In this document: positions 16,645-26,023 of the stretch, piece after piece | Layout of the letters: each line of letters opens with the position of its first letter | How positions within the stretch are numbered: position 1 is the first letter of the stretch | DNA from: Martinezella tropici | GTDB taxonomy: Bacteria > Pseudomonadota > Alphaproteobacteria > Rhizobiales > Rhizobiaceae | Direction: 5' to 3' | Length of the DNA: 64,000 nt | Assembly: GCA_000799755.1 (NCBI GenBank) | Contig: JUHI01000006.1 | Location: 62,001 to 126,000, forward strand | Position numbers and translations under genes: made by a program | The notes under the pieces: generated by a model | Databases searched by the model: none | What the model saw: the letters and a program-made list of their open reading frames with translations, nothing else | Told to the model about the DNA's origin: nothing

Positions 16645-18699
16645 TCAGCGCATCATCGCCGCCACATTGCCACCGTCGACTGTGATCACCGCGCCGGTGG
16701 ATGTGCGCGCGTGAACGAGATGAAGCACGGCCTCGGCCACGTCCTCCGACAGAACTTCCCGCTTCAGAAGATTGCCGCGCATATAGACTTCCGGCGTCAC
16801 GCCGCGCGCCCGGGCACGCTCCTCCACCATTTCATCCGTCATCAGGCCGGTTCGTATGCGGTCCGGATTGACGGCATTGACAGTGATGCCATCGGCGGCA
16901 TGCTCCAGCGCATATTGCCGCATCAGCGCCATGAGAGCTGATTTCGACGTACCGTAGGGACCAAAATCGGGACCAGGATTGACGGCCTGCTTGCTCACAT
17001 TGAAGACGAGCGATCCACCGGTGCCTTGCCGCTGCATGACCCCGATCGCCGCGCGAGCGATGTAATGGTGGCTCCAGAAGTTCAGGTCGAAGGCAGCCCT
17101 GAAGAGGGCATCGTCCACCGCCGTCAAGGCTCCCTGGAAGGCAGCCCCGGCATTGGAGACCAGGATATCGATGCCGCCGAATTCCTCGGCAATCCGCGCG
17201 ATCGCCTGCTCGGCAGCGGCGGGATCGGTCAGATTACAAGAGATGGCAAGACCACCCAATCGCTTGGCTTCGGCCGCCACACGCTCCGCATCGATGTCGA
17301 TCAGCGCGATTTCCGCGCCCTGGCTCTTCAACATTTCTGCAATCGCAAGACCAAGGCCACCTGCTCCACCAGTCACGGCCGCCACCTGGCGTGTCAGCGG
17401 CTTCTCCGTCTGTTTGGTGAGCTTCACCTGCTCCAGCGACCAGTATTCGATATCGAAGAGATCTTCTTCGGACAGCGCCGCGAACCGACCGATGCCTTCG
17501 GCACCGCGAATGACTTCGATGGTCGCCTCGGCGACATCGGCGCAGATGCGCGCCGATTTCTGCGTGGCGCCCGCTGCAAAGAGGCCGATACCCTCGACAT
17601 AGAAGACGCGCGGCATCGGGTCGAGCATCTTCTTGCCACCGCCGACACGCGCATTGTTGCGCTCGAAATAGGCCTTGTAGTCGGCGGCATAGGACGCCAC
17701 GGCCTCCTTCACCTGCTTCGCCCAGAGATCGACCCCATTCGCCTTCGGCGCGGGCAACGCCACCCCGTAACGCTTGATGTGGATGACATGCTCCGGTGTC
17801 GCATTGCCGCGACGGACGAGAGCGGCCGCATTCGGCGCACCACAGAAATCGAGGATGTCATCGCTCGAGCGGTGTTCGATGACGAAGCGGCGTGGGCGCC
17901 CTTCTCCCGTACCAGGCAGAGCAATCGCGCCACGCAATATCGGCGCGATATCGGCGATGGAGGCAAGCCCTGCAGGCAGTTCGGCGCTTGCATTGCCAAA
18001 CGGCCGCGGGCGTCCTTGGGCAATGCGCTTCTCGGCGCGATCGATGGCTGCGATCATGTTTTCATAGGCTTCGCGCGGATCGTCCGACCAGGTGAAGATA
18101 CCGTGCTTGAGCAGGATCATGCCCGGTGCATCCGGACGCTCGGAAAATGCCTTCAGACACGCCTTGGAAAGGTCGAAACCCGGCATGACATAGGGAACGA
18201 CGATCATTTCCGGAAAGAGTTCGCGAATGATGTCTTCGCCGCGCGGCTGGTTGGTCAGCGCCACGATGGCATTGGCATGGGTATGATCGACATGCTTGAA
18301 AGGCAGGATCGCGTGCAGAATCGCCTCGACCGACGGATTTGGCGAGGCCGGGTCCAGCAGCAGGCGGCGCTGCAGCATGACCATGTCATCGTCCGAGAGA
18401 GATGCGTAATTCACCATGGCTTTGAGCGGCGCCAGGTGTAGTGCCGGCAGACCAGCCGGCTCAATCTTGCCCATGTCCCATCCGCTGCCCTTCACGCAAA
18501 GTACTTCGACCGGGCTGCCGTCATGATCGATCAGCGTGGTCTTCACCGACGTATTGCCGCCGCCATGCAGAACGAGCTTCGGCTCCGACCCGAGCAGTCG
18601 GGTCGTATAGGTACGGATCGCCACGTCGCGACTGACGCCAGCATGTTCGTAAGCGCCAACAATCGAGGCGAAATCCGCTTCGGACCATTTTGATTTCAT
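16645..18699 (-). CDS. Bifunctional class II aldolase / short-chain dehydrogenase (RhaD-type fusion)
   Basis: 684-residue fusion. Residues 1-430 are a class II aldolase/adducin-type domain with LVLHGGGNTSVK, the VKGSGWDM loop, and zinc-ligand region E125, H139, H141 (HVDHTHANAIV). Residues about 435-684 are an NAD-binding short-chain dehydrogenase with VTGGAGGLG, SNAGAAF and the catalytic YGTSKSAL. Family members cleave a ketose 1-phosphate such as rhamnulose-1-P to DHAP and an aldehyde, then oxidise the aldehyde. The start at 18699 follows GGGGAA and begins conserved sequence; the frame is open to a GTG at 18759. Divergent from a SorC regulator. No sugar isomerase is nearby, so the substrate may not be rhamnose. 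Confidence 0.9.
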   Translation of the reverse strand: MKSKWSEADFASIVGAYEHAGVSRDVAIRTYTTRLLGSEPKLVLHGGGNTSVKTTLIDHDGSPVEVLCVKGSGWDMGKIEPAGLPALHLAPLKAMVNYASLSDDDMVMLQRRLLLDPASPNPSVEAILHAILPFKHVDHTHANAIVALTNQPRGEDIIRELFPEMIVVPYVMPGFDLSKACLKAFSERPDAPGMILLKHGIFTWSDDPREAYENMIAAIDRAEKRIAQGRPRPFGNASAELPAGLASIADIAPILRGAIALPGTGEGRPRRFVIEHRSSDDILDFCGAPNAAALVRRGNATPEHVIHIKRYGVALPAPKANGVDLWAKQVKEAVASYAADYKAYFERNNARVGGGKKMLDPMPRVFYVEGIGLFAAGATQKSARICADVAEATIEVIRGAEGIGRFAALSEEDLFDIEYWSLEQVKLTKQTEKPLTRQVAAVTGGAGGLGLAIAEMLKSQGAEIALIDIDAERVAAEAKRLGGLAISCNLTDPAAAEQAIARIAEEFGGIDILVSNAGAAFQGALTAVDDALFRAAFDLNFWSHHYIARAAIGVMQRQGTGGSLVFNVSKQAVNPGPDFGPYGTSKSALMALMRQYALEHAADGITVNAVNPDRIRTGLMTDEMVEERARARGVTPEVYMRGNLLKREVLSEDVAEAVLHLVHARTSTGAVITVDGGNVAAMMR

Positions 18700-18822
18700 C
18701 TGCCATTTCCCCAGCTGACAGTCTGCGGCCGATGGCGGCAGACATGAAGATGCGTTCACGGAAACCCTCAGTTTTCCGTGCTATAACAAAGACTTCCGGA
18801 GGTTCCCCCTCGCGTGATATAC

Positions 18823-18851
18823 AATTGACACCATCAATTGACATTCGTCAA
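18823..18851. promoter_or_regulatory. Candidate SorC-family operator in divergent promoter
   Basis: CAATTGACA occurs twice here (18823 and 18836), and the second copy is part of a perfect inverted repeat TTGACATTCGTCAA (18838-18851). An almost identical TTGACATTTGTCA lies upstream of the sugar transporter operon at 25816. The shared site between the two operons of this module suggests it is the binding site of the SorC regulator encoded next to it. Confidence 0.6.
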
Positions 18852-18925
18852 CACGATTAAGCGACTTGTTGATTAAAAGCATTTTCTGTGCAACTCAGGC
18901 ACATCACTGACATCAGGAATTGAAT

Positions 18926-19906
18926 ATGACTTCGGACGATCTGACGCCGTCTACACGTGCCATTCCCGCCGAATTCGATGACGCTGTCGTCTGGGCCGCC
19001 TGGCTCTATTACGAGAACCAGCTCACGCAGAACGAGATTGCCGCGATGATCGGCGTCTCGCGCGCCACGATCGTCAATTACCTGCAGGAGGCGCGGCAGC
19101 GGGGCGTCGTCAGGATTCTGATGAATTCGGAGATCCTCGCGCGCACCAGCATCGCGCGAAAACTGGCCGCCAAGTTCGGACTTGCGGAGGCACTGGTCAT
19201 TCCGACGGAGAAATCCGCAACGCCGGATGCGAACCTCAAGTCGCTAGGCGCCGGCGGGGCGCGCTTGATAGAGCGTATGGTCGCTCCGGGCGAAACCATC
19301 TGTGTTTCCTGGGGACGGACGGTGCTTGCGATCGCCGATGCGATTGCCCTTCCCCGGCCGGTCGAGGGATTGACCGTGGTTCAGGTCACGGGCTCGTCGA
19401 GCGGCAAGCGAGAGTTTTCAGCTGAACTCTGCACTTCGATCATGGCACGCAACATGGGCGCAACCAGCATCAACATGCTTGCGCCGACCGTGTTGAGCAC
19501 AGCAGCGCTTCGCGATGCCCTCATGGGAGAACCGGTGCTCAAGCGGCAATTCGAACTGATCGGCCAGGCCGACATGATCGTATACGGCGTCGGCGGACTT
19601 GCCGCTGAAAGCACGATGCGCATCGCCGACGTCACCACCGACGAGGAAATCGACGCCTATGCGCGGGAGGGCGCGGTCGCCGTCCTAATTTGTCGCTTTC
19701 TCGATCGCGACGGCAAGCAGATCGTTCGCGATTTTGATCGTCGCATCATCGGTATCGAGCTCGATGAATTGCGCAGCGTTCCGCGCAGACTATGCGTGGC
19801 AGGCGGAATCCAGAAAGTGGAAGCGATCCGCGCCGTCCTAGCGGGCGGTTATGCAACCCATCTCGTCACCGATGCGCAGGTCGCGGAACGCTTGCTTGCT
19901 GATTGA
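18926..19906 (+). CDS. SorC-family sugar-responsive transcriptional regulator
   Basis: 326-residue regulator. Residues 20-60 form a helix-turn-helix (WLYYENQLTQNEIAAMIG then VSRATIVNYLQEARQRG), followed by a SorC-type sugar-phosphate-binding domain with LGAGGARLIERMVAPGETIC and CVSWGRTVLAIADA. The C-terminus has the typical VAGGIQKVEAIRAVL(A)GG motif of this family. The ATG at 18926 is preceded by AGGAATTGA; an in-frame TTG six bases earlier is less likely. It probably senses a phosphorylated sugar from the pathway and controls both the divergent aldolase gene and the transporter/kinase operon through the shared operator. Confidence 0.9.
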   Translation: MTSDDLTPSTRAIPAEFDDAVVWAAWLYYENQLTQNEIAAMIGVSRATIVNYLQEARQRGVVRILMNSEILARTSIARKLAAKFGLAEALVIPTEKSATPDANLKSLGAGGARLIERMVAPGETICVSWGRTVLAIADAIALPRPVEGLTVVQVTGSSSGKREFSAELCTSIMARNMGATSINMLAPTVLSTAALRDALMGEPVLKRQFELIGQADMIVYGVGGLAAESTMRIADVTTDEEIDAYAREGAVAVLICRFLDRDGKQIVRDFDRRIIGIELDELRSVPRRLCVAGGIQKVEAIRAVLAGGYATHLVTDAQVAERLLAD

Positions 19907-19939
19907 GGAAAGGGGCGGCCAGAATGCCCGCCCCTTTCC
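19907..19939. terminator. Bidirectional terminator between sorC-like gene and kinase
   Basis: A perfect 12-bp stem, GGAAAGGGGCGG pairing with CCGCCCCTTTCC around a nine-base loop, fills the whole 33-base gap between two convergent genes. It can serve both strands. Confidence 0.85.
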
Positions 19940-20884
19940 TTACTGCCTGATCGGCGCGCTGTTCATGAACGCGAGCGTCTCTTCAAACGACCGGATACCG
20001 GCATCGGAACCGAGGCCGGTCGCCACGAGAGCCGCGGATGCCTGGGCAAAGTTCAGCGACGTTTTCAAATCCATCTTGTGGTGCAGGGCCGTAATGAAGC
20101 CTGCATCGAATGCGTCGCCGCAACCCGTCGTATCGACGACATCGATCTGAAACGCCGGCTGCCGTACGATTTCGCCGCACGCTTCGGCGAAGCAGACACC
20201 ATCCCCGCCAAGCGTGAATACGCAATATTTGACGCCGCGCTGCAGGAAGAAGCGGCTGGCGCCCTCGACGTCGGAAGCGCCAGAGATCTGGCGCGCCTCT
20301 TCGATCGACGGCATGAAGTAATCGATATAGGGAAAGAGCGGCGCAATGAGATCGAGCGTTCCGTCATTGGCTCCGAGAAGATCGAAGGTGGTGGTGCGTC
20401 CCTGCGCCTTAGCCGCGGCAAGCAGCCTGCGGCTCGGCTCCCCATCGAGCTTCGCCAGCAATCCCGTCCCGCCGAGATGAACGATCGGAGGCGCGAGCAC
20501 GGCATCGAGAACGCTGTCTGCAATCTCGAAATGATCGGAAGCGCCACGCGCGTGCAGCGCCGGGCGATCGCCATTTCGCCGAATATTCAAAATGGTCGAG
20601 GACGTCGGCACCCCTTTCAGCCGTTGCATCTGCGCGGTATCGACACCGAAACGCTGAAGCGTCGCGAGCACGAAATCCGCCTTCTCGTCGTCGCCGACAG
20701 CGCCGACAGCGAGACAATTCAAGCCGAGCTTGGCAAGATCGACCACCGTTCCGCCGGCCGTACCCGCAACGGTCAACCTGATCTCGTCGATGAACTCGAC
20801 GTTGCCACCGGGCGGAATGGCATCGACCGGCCGCCCGAGTACATCCAGAATGTAAAGCCCGATGACCGACACGTCATGAGACAT
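19940..20884 (-). CDS. PfkB-family carbohydrate kinase
   Basis: 314-residue ribokinase-type sugar kinase. It shows the glycine pair of the N-terminal substrate site (GTAGGTVVDLAKLG, GAVGDDEKADF) and the C-terminal signature DTTGCGDAFDAGF at 251-263 with catalytic base D257. The start at 20884 has a clear AGGGGAGG site. It is the last gene of the transporter operon. It probably phosphorylates the imported sugar or ketose before cleavage by the aldolase fusion. Substrate identity is unknown. Confidence 0.9.
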   Translation of the reverse strand: MSHDVSVIGLYILDVLGRPVDAIPPGGNVEFIDEIRLTVAGTAGGTVVDLAKLGLNCLAVGAVGDDEKADFVLATLQRFGVDTAQMQRLKGVPTSSTILNIRRNGDRPALHARGASDHFEIADSVLDAVLAPPIVHLGGTGLLAKLDGEPSRRLLAAAKAQGRTTTFDLLGANDGTLDLIAPLFPYIDYFMPSIEEARQISGASDVEGASRFFLQRGVKYCVFTLGGDGVCFAEACGEIVRQPAFQIDVVDTTGCGDAFDAGFITALHHKMDLKTSLNFAQASAALVATGLGSDAGIRSFEETLAFMNSAPIRQ

Positions 20885-20954
20885 AGAGAACCTCCCCTAA
20901 ACAGGCCCATACTACGCTATTTCCACAGTGGGAAACGGCGGAACAGGCGCCCCA

Positions 20955-21986
20955 CTAGCTACGATTGCGCAAGGCGAATATCCCGCCTGCAAGCAGAATG
21001 AAAATGCCGACGATGGCAAGCTGCAGCGTGCTTGGAATTCCAACGAAGATCAGCACGTTGCTGACGAGCGTTATGAGGAGCACGCCGAGCAGCGTTCCGA
21101 TCACCGAGCCCGAGCCGCCCGTGATGCGCGCGCCTCCCAGAACCACCGCCGCGATGATCTCGAGCTCCATGCCCGCTAGATCGAACGGGTTGGCAAGACG
21201 GTTGCTTGACACATGGACGACACCGGCGATCCCCGCCAGCAACCCGGCATAGGCAAAGACGAAGATTCGCACGCGGAAGAGATTGATGCCGAGCCGCTCG
21301 GCGATCGATGGATTTCCACCGACGGCGAAGATGGCCCGGCCCATCAAGGTCCGTTCGAGAATGAACCATGTCACGACAGCCGCAATTACCAGCACCAGCA
21401 CGGAGGCGGGCAATACCGATACGACGCCGTTCGACGCGTGATGGGTGAAAAGCGAGGCTTTGCCAAAGGCATCCATCGCCGATGGAATGTTCATGAAGAG
21501 CGCAGTGCCGACAAACGTCAGCAGGAAGCTGCGGATGACGTATTGCGTACCGATAGTAACGATCAGAGACGGAGCCTGCAGCGTCTGCACGAGAACCCCA
21601 TTGAGCGCGCCAAAGGCAGCACCGCCGACAGCGGCGAGGATCAATACGATCGTCATCGGCATATCGGGGAACCAGTTCGTGATCAGCATCGTCAGCGCGT
21701 ACATCACAAAAGCGGCGATCGCCGTAAACGAGACATCGATACCACCAGAGGCCAACACGACGAGCACGCCCATGGCAAACAACCCTCTCACCACGGAGGC
21801 GCGCAGGATGTCGACAATGTTGCTCATCTGCAGAAAGTCGGGATTGGCGGCAATCACGACGAGGCAGGTGACGATGGTCAATAGCAGAGTGAAAAGCTCC
21901 GGCCGGCGCCCGAACAAATCCCACAGGCGAGGTGCAATACCGTTACGTTGCTTTTTGAAAGTCGTCGCGGATGCGATATCGCTCAT
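20955..21986 (-). CDS. Sugar ABC transporter permease (RbsC type)
   Basis: 343-residue permease of the BPD_transp_2 family, with an N-terminal cytoplasmic segment then about eight to ten hydrophobic spans. The RbsC-type elements ASGGIDVSFTAIAAF and FAVGGNPSIAERLGI, and the end motif VLGGARITGGSGSVIGTLLG, are visible. The ATG at 21986 has an AAGGAG site and overlaps the upstream ATPase stop (ATGA). It pairs with the second permease encoded at 24733-25722. Confidence 0.92.
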   Translation of the reverse strand: MSDIASATTFKKQRNGIAPRLWDLFGRRPELFTLLLTIVTCLVVIAANPDFLQMSNIVDILRASVVRGLFAMGVLVVLASGGIDVSFTAIAAFVMYALTMLITNWFPDMPMTIVLILAAVGGAAFGALNGVLVQTLQAPSLIVTIGTQYVIRSFLLTFVGTALFMNIPSAMDAFGKASLFTHHASNGVVSVLPASVLVLVIAAVVTWFILERTLMGRAIFAVGGNPSIAERLGINLFRVRIFVFAYAGLLAGIAGVVHVSSNRLANPFDLAGMELEIIAAVVLGGARITGGSGSVIGTLLGVLLITLVSNVLIFVGIPSTLQLAIVGIFILLAGGIFALRNRS

Positions 21987-23551
21987 TGCGCGATCTCCTT
22001 CGAAGTGCTGGCCATGGAGCGATAGACGACATCCTCTGTCAGCCCGTCAGCTTCAAGCGTGGCAACGATGCGGCCCTGGCGCATGACAGCGATGCGATCA
22101 CAGTTCTGCAGAAGCTCCGGCAGATCGTCGCTGATGATGATGACCCCCATGCCGTCATCGGCAAGGCGCTGAATGATGCGGAAGATCGTGTCCTTCGATC
22201 CGACATCGACGCCGACGGTCGGCCCGTGTAGGATGAGCAGTTGCGGATTGATGGTAAGCCATCGCCCGATCAGCACTCGCTGCTGGTTGCCGCCGGAAAG
22301 CGACTGAACCGGGATTGCCACATCCGGCGCCACGATCTGCAGATCGGCAACGCTGGTTTCAGCAACGCGCCGCGCCTTGCGGCGGCTGATCATGCCTAGG
22401 GCGTTCCGCAGGCGATCGAGGATCGGCAGCGTGATGTTGTCCTGTATCGGCTTCTCGAGGAACAGCCCTTCGGTCAACCTATCCTCGGGCACATAGCCGA
22501 TGCCGTGTCGGATCGCCTCGGCGGCCGACCGGGGAGCTATTTCCCGGCCGTTCAGGCGGATTGTGCCGTGGCCGGCCGGCCTGATACCTGCGAGGGCGAG
22601 AGCAAGTTCATTGCGGCCGGAATCCAGCAGGCCGGTAACGCCCAGTATCTCGCCCTTTCTCAAGCTCAGCGAGATATCATGGAAAGTGCCATCGTCTTCG
22701 AGCTTCTCGACCTCGAGCATCACGTCGCCGAGCTTCGGGTCCGTTCTATACCGCGTTTCGCTGATCTCGCGACCCGTCATCCACCGGCTGAATTCCGCCT
22801 TGCTGTGACTGGCAACATCGAGTTCCGCGACCTTCAAGCCGTCCCGCATGATGATTGCACGGCCTCCGAGCGATTTGCATTCGTCGAGCTTATGGGTGAC
22901 GAACAGCACAGCCACCCCGCTGCTGCGCAGCCGCTCGACGACGCCAAGCAAATTCTCCACCTCCTGTCGCGTGAGCGATGTCGTCGGCTCGTCCATGATG
23001 ACGAGTCGCGCTTCCGAAGCGACCGCTCGGGCAATCGCGATCAACTGACGCGTGGCGAGCGGCAGCCTATCGGTCCTGCAGGTTAGGAAGGCGCAATCCG
23101 TCGGCAAATGCACCTCGGCAAGCGCGCGGCGCGCCGTCTCATGGAGCGCTACCATATCCAATCTGCGTGCGAGGCGGCCGGATGCCGCGACGAGTTGCTC
23201 GGTGAAGGCGACGTTCTCGGCGACGGAGAGATTGGGCAGAAGCGAGAGATCCTGATAGACGGTCTCGATGCCGGCACGCAACGCCCCGATCGCACCCAAG
23301 TCGCCGGCACGCTCGCCCGCCGGCTGGCCATCGATCAGAATCTGACCCTCGTCCGCAAGCTGGGCGCCTGAAAGTATCTTGATCAGCGTACTCTTGCCGC
23401 AGCCATTTTCGCCCATCAGATGATAGATGTGTCCGGCCTCGATGACGAGGCTGACTTCCTTCAGAGCCTTGACGCCACCGAAGGATTTCCTGACGTTTCT
23501 AATCTCCAGAAATGGCGGCGGAGCTGCAGAAGAGGCATTGGTCGTAAGCAT
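21983..23551 (-). CDS. Sugar ABC transporter ATP-binding protein (two ABC domains, RbsA type)
   Basis: 522-residue double ATPase. The first domain has Walker A GENGCGKST and Walker B ARLVIMDEPTTSLT; its signature region reads LPLATRQLIAIARA, degenerate as usual for RbsA. The second domain has GLLDSGRNELA in place of a canonical Walker A and the signature LSGGNQQRVLIGRWL. This asymmetry is normal for ribose-type transporters. The chosen ATG at 23551 follows AGGAATT; the frame is open upstream to 23608 without homology. It energises the two permeases. Confidence 0.92.
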   Translation of the reverse strand: MLTTNASSAAPPPFLEIRNVRKSFGGVKALKEVSLVIEAGHIYHLMGENGCGKSTLIKILSGAQLADEGQILIDGQPAGERAGDLGAIGALRAGIETVYQDLSLLPNLSVAENVAFTEQLVAASGRLARRLDMVALHETARRALAEVHLPTDCAFLTCRTDRLPLATRQLIAIARAVASEARLVIMDEPTTSLTRQEVENLLGVVERLRSSGVAVLFVTHKLDECKSLGGRAIIMRDGLKVAELDVASHSKAEFSRWMTGREISETRYRTDPKLGDVMLEVEKLEDDGTFHDISLSLRKGEILGVTGLLDSGRNELALALAGIRPAGHGTIRLNGREIAPRSAAEAIRHGIGYVPEDRLTEGLFLEKPIQDNITLPILDRLRNALGMISRRKARRVAETSVADLQIVAPDVAIPVQSLSGGNQQRVLIGRWLTINPQLLILHGPTVGVDVGSKDTIFRIIQRLADDGMGVIIISDDLPELLQNCDRIAVMRQGRIVATLEADGLTEDVVYRSMASTSKEIAQ

Positions 23552-23579
23552 GGCGAATTCCTGGAACCCGAAGGTATTT

Positions 23580-23619
23580 GTCTTCCGAGGTGGCGGTGGT
23601 GCGCGCATCCCCGGAAGAC
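23580..23619 (-). other. Hairpin after sugar-binding protein gene
   Basis: An 8-bp perfect inverted repeat GTCTTCCG / CGGAAGAC with a 24-base loop lies in the gap between the binding-protein stop and the ATPase start. It resembles the stem-loops that follow the other binding-protein genes here, though its loop is larger. Confidence 0.45.
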
Positions 23620-23643
23620 GGCCTCAACGAGTTATGCTCGTGA

Positions 23644-24642
23644 TCAGAAGGGGAAGTTCTTGTAGTTGGACTTGTCTACATCAACCCAGGCCTGGCCCTG
23701 CATGATGATGCCCTTGCCGGGTCCCTTAATGACGGTCATCTTCTCGTAGCCCGGAACGCCGAGATTGACGCCATCCTTGATCTCTTCGCCCTTGAGGACC
23801 ATGTCGGCGACCTTGTTCATGACGTAGCCGGCGTCCTTCGGATCCCAGAAGAAGATCTGGTTGACGGCACCGCTTTCCAGATAAGGTCCCGTGTCCTTCG
23901 GAAGGCCAAGACCGTAAACGCAGGTCTTGCCCTGCAGCCCCGCTTCTTCCACGGCACGGCCGATACCGATGACGTCGATGGCGGAAGAACCCTGGAAGCC
24001 CTTGATATCGGGATACTTCCGCAGGATTTCCTTGGCTTTTTCATAGGCGCGGTTGGCATCGTTGAAGGATTCGTTCTTCGCCGCCACCAGCTCCATGCCC
24101 GGATATTTCTTGGCGTTCTCGGCGCCGGCATCGACCCATTGATTATGGGTCAGGCTACCCAATGAACCGACGAAAGAAGTCCACTTGCCCGTCTTGCCCA
24201 TGCATTCGGCAAGCTTTTCGTTGATGCGCGCGCCGAACGCCTTGTTGTCGAAAGCCTCGATATCGACATCCGTGTTGACCAGGCTGTCACCCTCATGGGT
24301 GATGACCTTGATGCCTCGCTGGGAAGCACGACGCAACACGCCTTCCAGCGCCGAAGGGTCCATCGGAACGACGGCAATTGCCGAGACATTCTTGGCGACA
24401 AGGTCTTCGATCAGGCGCGTCTGCTGTGCGGCATCCGCCTTTGCCGGGCCGATCTGGCTGGCGCTGACGTTGGGATTGTCCTTGCCATAGGCCGTCACGC
24501 CCTCGTTCATGCGGATGAACCAGTTTTCGCCGGTAACCTTGACTACCGTGACGATGGACGGCTTGTCCTTGGCGATGGCCGCTCCGGCGACTACCGCGCC
24601 AGCAAGCATGGTGCAGGCGATCAGTTTGGAAAATGTGCTCAT
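23644..24642 (-). CDS. Sugar ABC transporter substrate-binding protein (RbsB/RhaS type)
   Basis: 332-residue periplasmic binding protein of the peripla_BP_4 type. The signal peptide spans about residues 1-24 (KLIACTMLAGAVVAGAAIA|K). The mature part reads SIVTVVKVTGENWFIRMNEG, then TRLIEDLVAKNVSAIAVVPM and GIKVITHEGD, matching ribose/autoinducer-2/rhamnose-binding proteins. The ATG at 24642 has a GGAGGAAA site; an open extension to 24714 lacks it. It is the receptor for the transporter encoded around it. Confidence 0.92.
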   Translation of the reverse strand: MSTFSKLIACTMLAGAVVAGAAIAKDKPSIVTVVKVTGENWFIRMNEGVTAYGKDNPNVSASQIGPAKADAAQQTRLIEDLVAKNVSAIAVVPMDPSALEGVLRRASQRGIKVITHEGDSLVNTDVDIEAFDNKAFGARINEKLAECMGKTGKWTSFVGSLGSLTHNQWVDAGAENAKKYPGMELVAAKNESFNDANRAYEKAKEILRKYPDIKGFQGSSAIDVIGIGRAVEEAGLQGKTCVYGLGLPKDTGPYLESGAVNQIFFWDPKDAGYVMNKVADMVLKGEEIKDGVNLGVPGYEKMTVIKGPGKGIIMQGQAWVDVDKSNYKNFPF

Positions 24643-24732
24643 ATTTTTCCTCCGTTGATATAAGCAGATTGTTTTTTGGTGATGGATGATTTCGGCAGTG
24701 CGGGATTGCGGCACTGAAAGCAGGCAACCTTG

Positions 24733-25722
24733 CTATCGGCGCCTTGGCTGCAGCCAGTAACCGAGATGCACGCGCGCCGAGGCCAGCAAAGCCAGAAGCA
24801 GGACGCCCCATGCGAGATCGCGAAAGAAATTCGAGATATTCATGAAGTTGAAGAGGCTCGAAAGGATCTGAAGAGCCGTTGCAGCCAGCAGCACGCAGAT
24901 GACCTTTCCATATCCCCCTTCCGGTTTCACGCCGCCGAGAACGGCAATCAGAATGGCAATCAGGACATAGGAGCCGCCGTAGTCCCATTTGACCGAGGAA
25001 TTGCGCGCGGCAATGATAATGCCGGCAACCGAAGCAAGAACGCCGCAGAGCGTGTAGGTAACAAGCAGCATGCGCTTCTCATTGATGCCGCCATAGCGCG
25101 CGGCCTTGGCATTGCTGCCAAGCAGCATCAGCTTCACGCCGAAGGGCGTATATTTCAGCAAGAATGCGAGAGCAGCCGCTATAGCCAGAAACAGCGCAAA
25201 GCACATTGGAATGCCGAGGATCGGCATGTTGCCGAAATTATCGAGCGGTTCGATATAGCCTATGCCGATCGCCGAACCATTGGTCAGAAACACGGCAACG
25301 CCGGTGAACAAAAGCTGGGTTCCCAATGTGGCAATCAGCGGCGTCAGGCGCGCATACGCAATGACGATGCCGTTCATCAAACCGCCGATGAAGCCGACGG
25401 CAAGCGCGAGGCCGGCAAAGACCCACGAAAACAGAAGCGGCGCATCGGCGACCGGAATGAAATGACGGATCAGCAGGAAAGCGATGATGCCAGCCAGATT
25501 TGCCAGGGCAATTCCAGAGAGATCGATACCGCCATTGCCGGAAATCATCGCAAGCATGACACCCAGCGCCAGAAGTCCAAGCTCGGGCACCTGCGCCGCC
25601 ATGGATTGCAGATTATAGCTATCCATAAAATTGGCGCCGGCCAGCAAGCCGCCGGCAGCAAGCACGGCACAATTGATCAGCGCTAGAAAGAGCGTTTGCC
25701 GATCCAAACGATGCAAGGACAC
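24733..25722 (-). CDS. Sugar ABC transporter permease (RbsC type), first gene of operon
   Basis: 329-residue BPD_transp_2 permease with multiple hydrophobic spans, the NGGIDLSGIALANLAGIIA element and AVLGGVKPEGGYGKVICVLL near the end. The start is a GTG at 25722 with an AGGAGG site eight bases upstream; no nearby ATG is better placed. It heads the operon permease, binding protein, ATPase, second permease, kinase, and is preceded by the SorC-type operator at 25815-25850. Confidence 0.9.
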   Translation of the reverse strand: MSLHRLDRQTLFLALINCAVLAAGGLLAGANFMDSYNLQSMAAQVPELGLLALGVMLAMISGNGGIDLSGIALANLAGIIAFLLIRHFIPVADAPLLFSWVFAGLALAVGFIGGLMNGIVIAYARLTPLIATLGTQLLFTGVAVFLTNGSAIGIGYIEPLDNFGNMPILGIPMCFALFLAIAAALAFLLKYTPFGVKLMLLGSNAKAARYGGINEKRMLLVTYTLCGVLASVAGIIIAARNSSVKWDYGGSYVLIAILIAVLGGVKPEGGYGKVICVLLAATALQILSSLFNFMNISNFFRDLAWGVLLLALLASARVHLGYWLQPRRR

Positions 25723-25814
25723 GTCTTTTTCCTCCTACCCCAAGGCGTTTTTTCGCGCCTCCAACGGGTCCGCTACCCCTTAGCAGACTGGCCGCTTGAA
25801 TATTGCCACCCGTT

Positions 25815-25850
25815 ATTGACATTTGTCAGAATGGACTGTCGCTTGTCAAT
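25815..25850 (-). promoter_or_regulatory. Operator/promoter of the sugar transporter operon
   Basis: TTGACATTTGTCA at 25816-25828 is a near copy of the TTGACATTCGTCAA repeat at 18838. A wider dyad, ATTGACA at 25815 and TTGTCAAT at 25843, brackets it. Read on the minus strand, the flank also offers TTGACA and CTGACA -35-like hexamers, with CAATAT as a possible -10. A regulator bound here would overlap the promoter. Confidence 0.55.
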
Positions 25851-26023
25851 ATGTTTCGTCGGACAGCGGCCAAAACTTTATGGATGCGGATAGAAAACCG
25901 GCTAACTGGTCGAGGCGAATGCGCGGGACGATGCTCACATTGTTGATGGCCACCGAGAATTACCCCTTGCATTCTTTCCGGGGCTGCTTGGTAATGAGCT
26001 GTTATCGCAAACAGGAGGAATCG

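Noticed and set aside
17026..18441. 471-codon plus-strand frame inside the aldolase/dehydrogenase gene
   Set aside because: The antisense gene has clear catalytic motifs; the plus frame is low in recognisable structure and rich in Arg/His/Gly as expected of a shadow.
16645..18699. Firm assignment as a rhamnose-utilisation gene (rhaD)
   Set aside because: The domain architecture fits, but no rhamnose isomerase, rhamnulokinase or DeoR regulator is nearby; a SorC regulator and a PfkB kinase are present instead.
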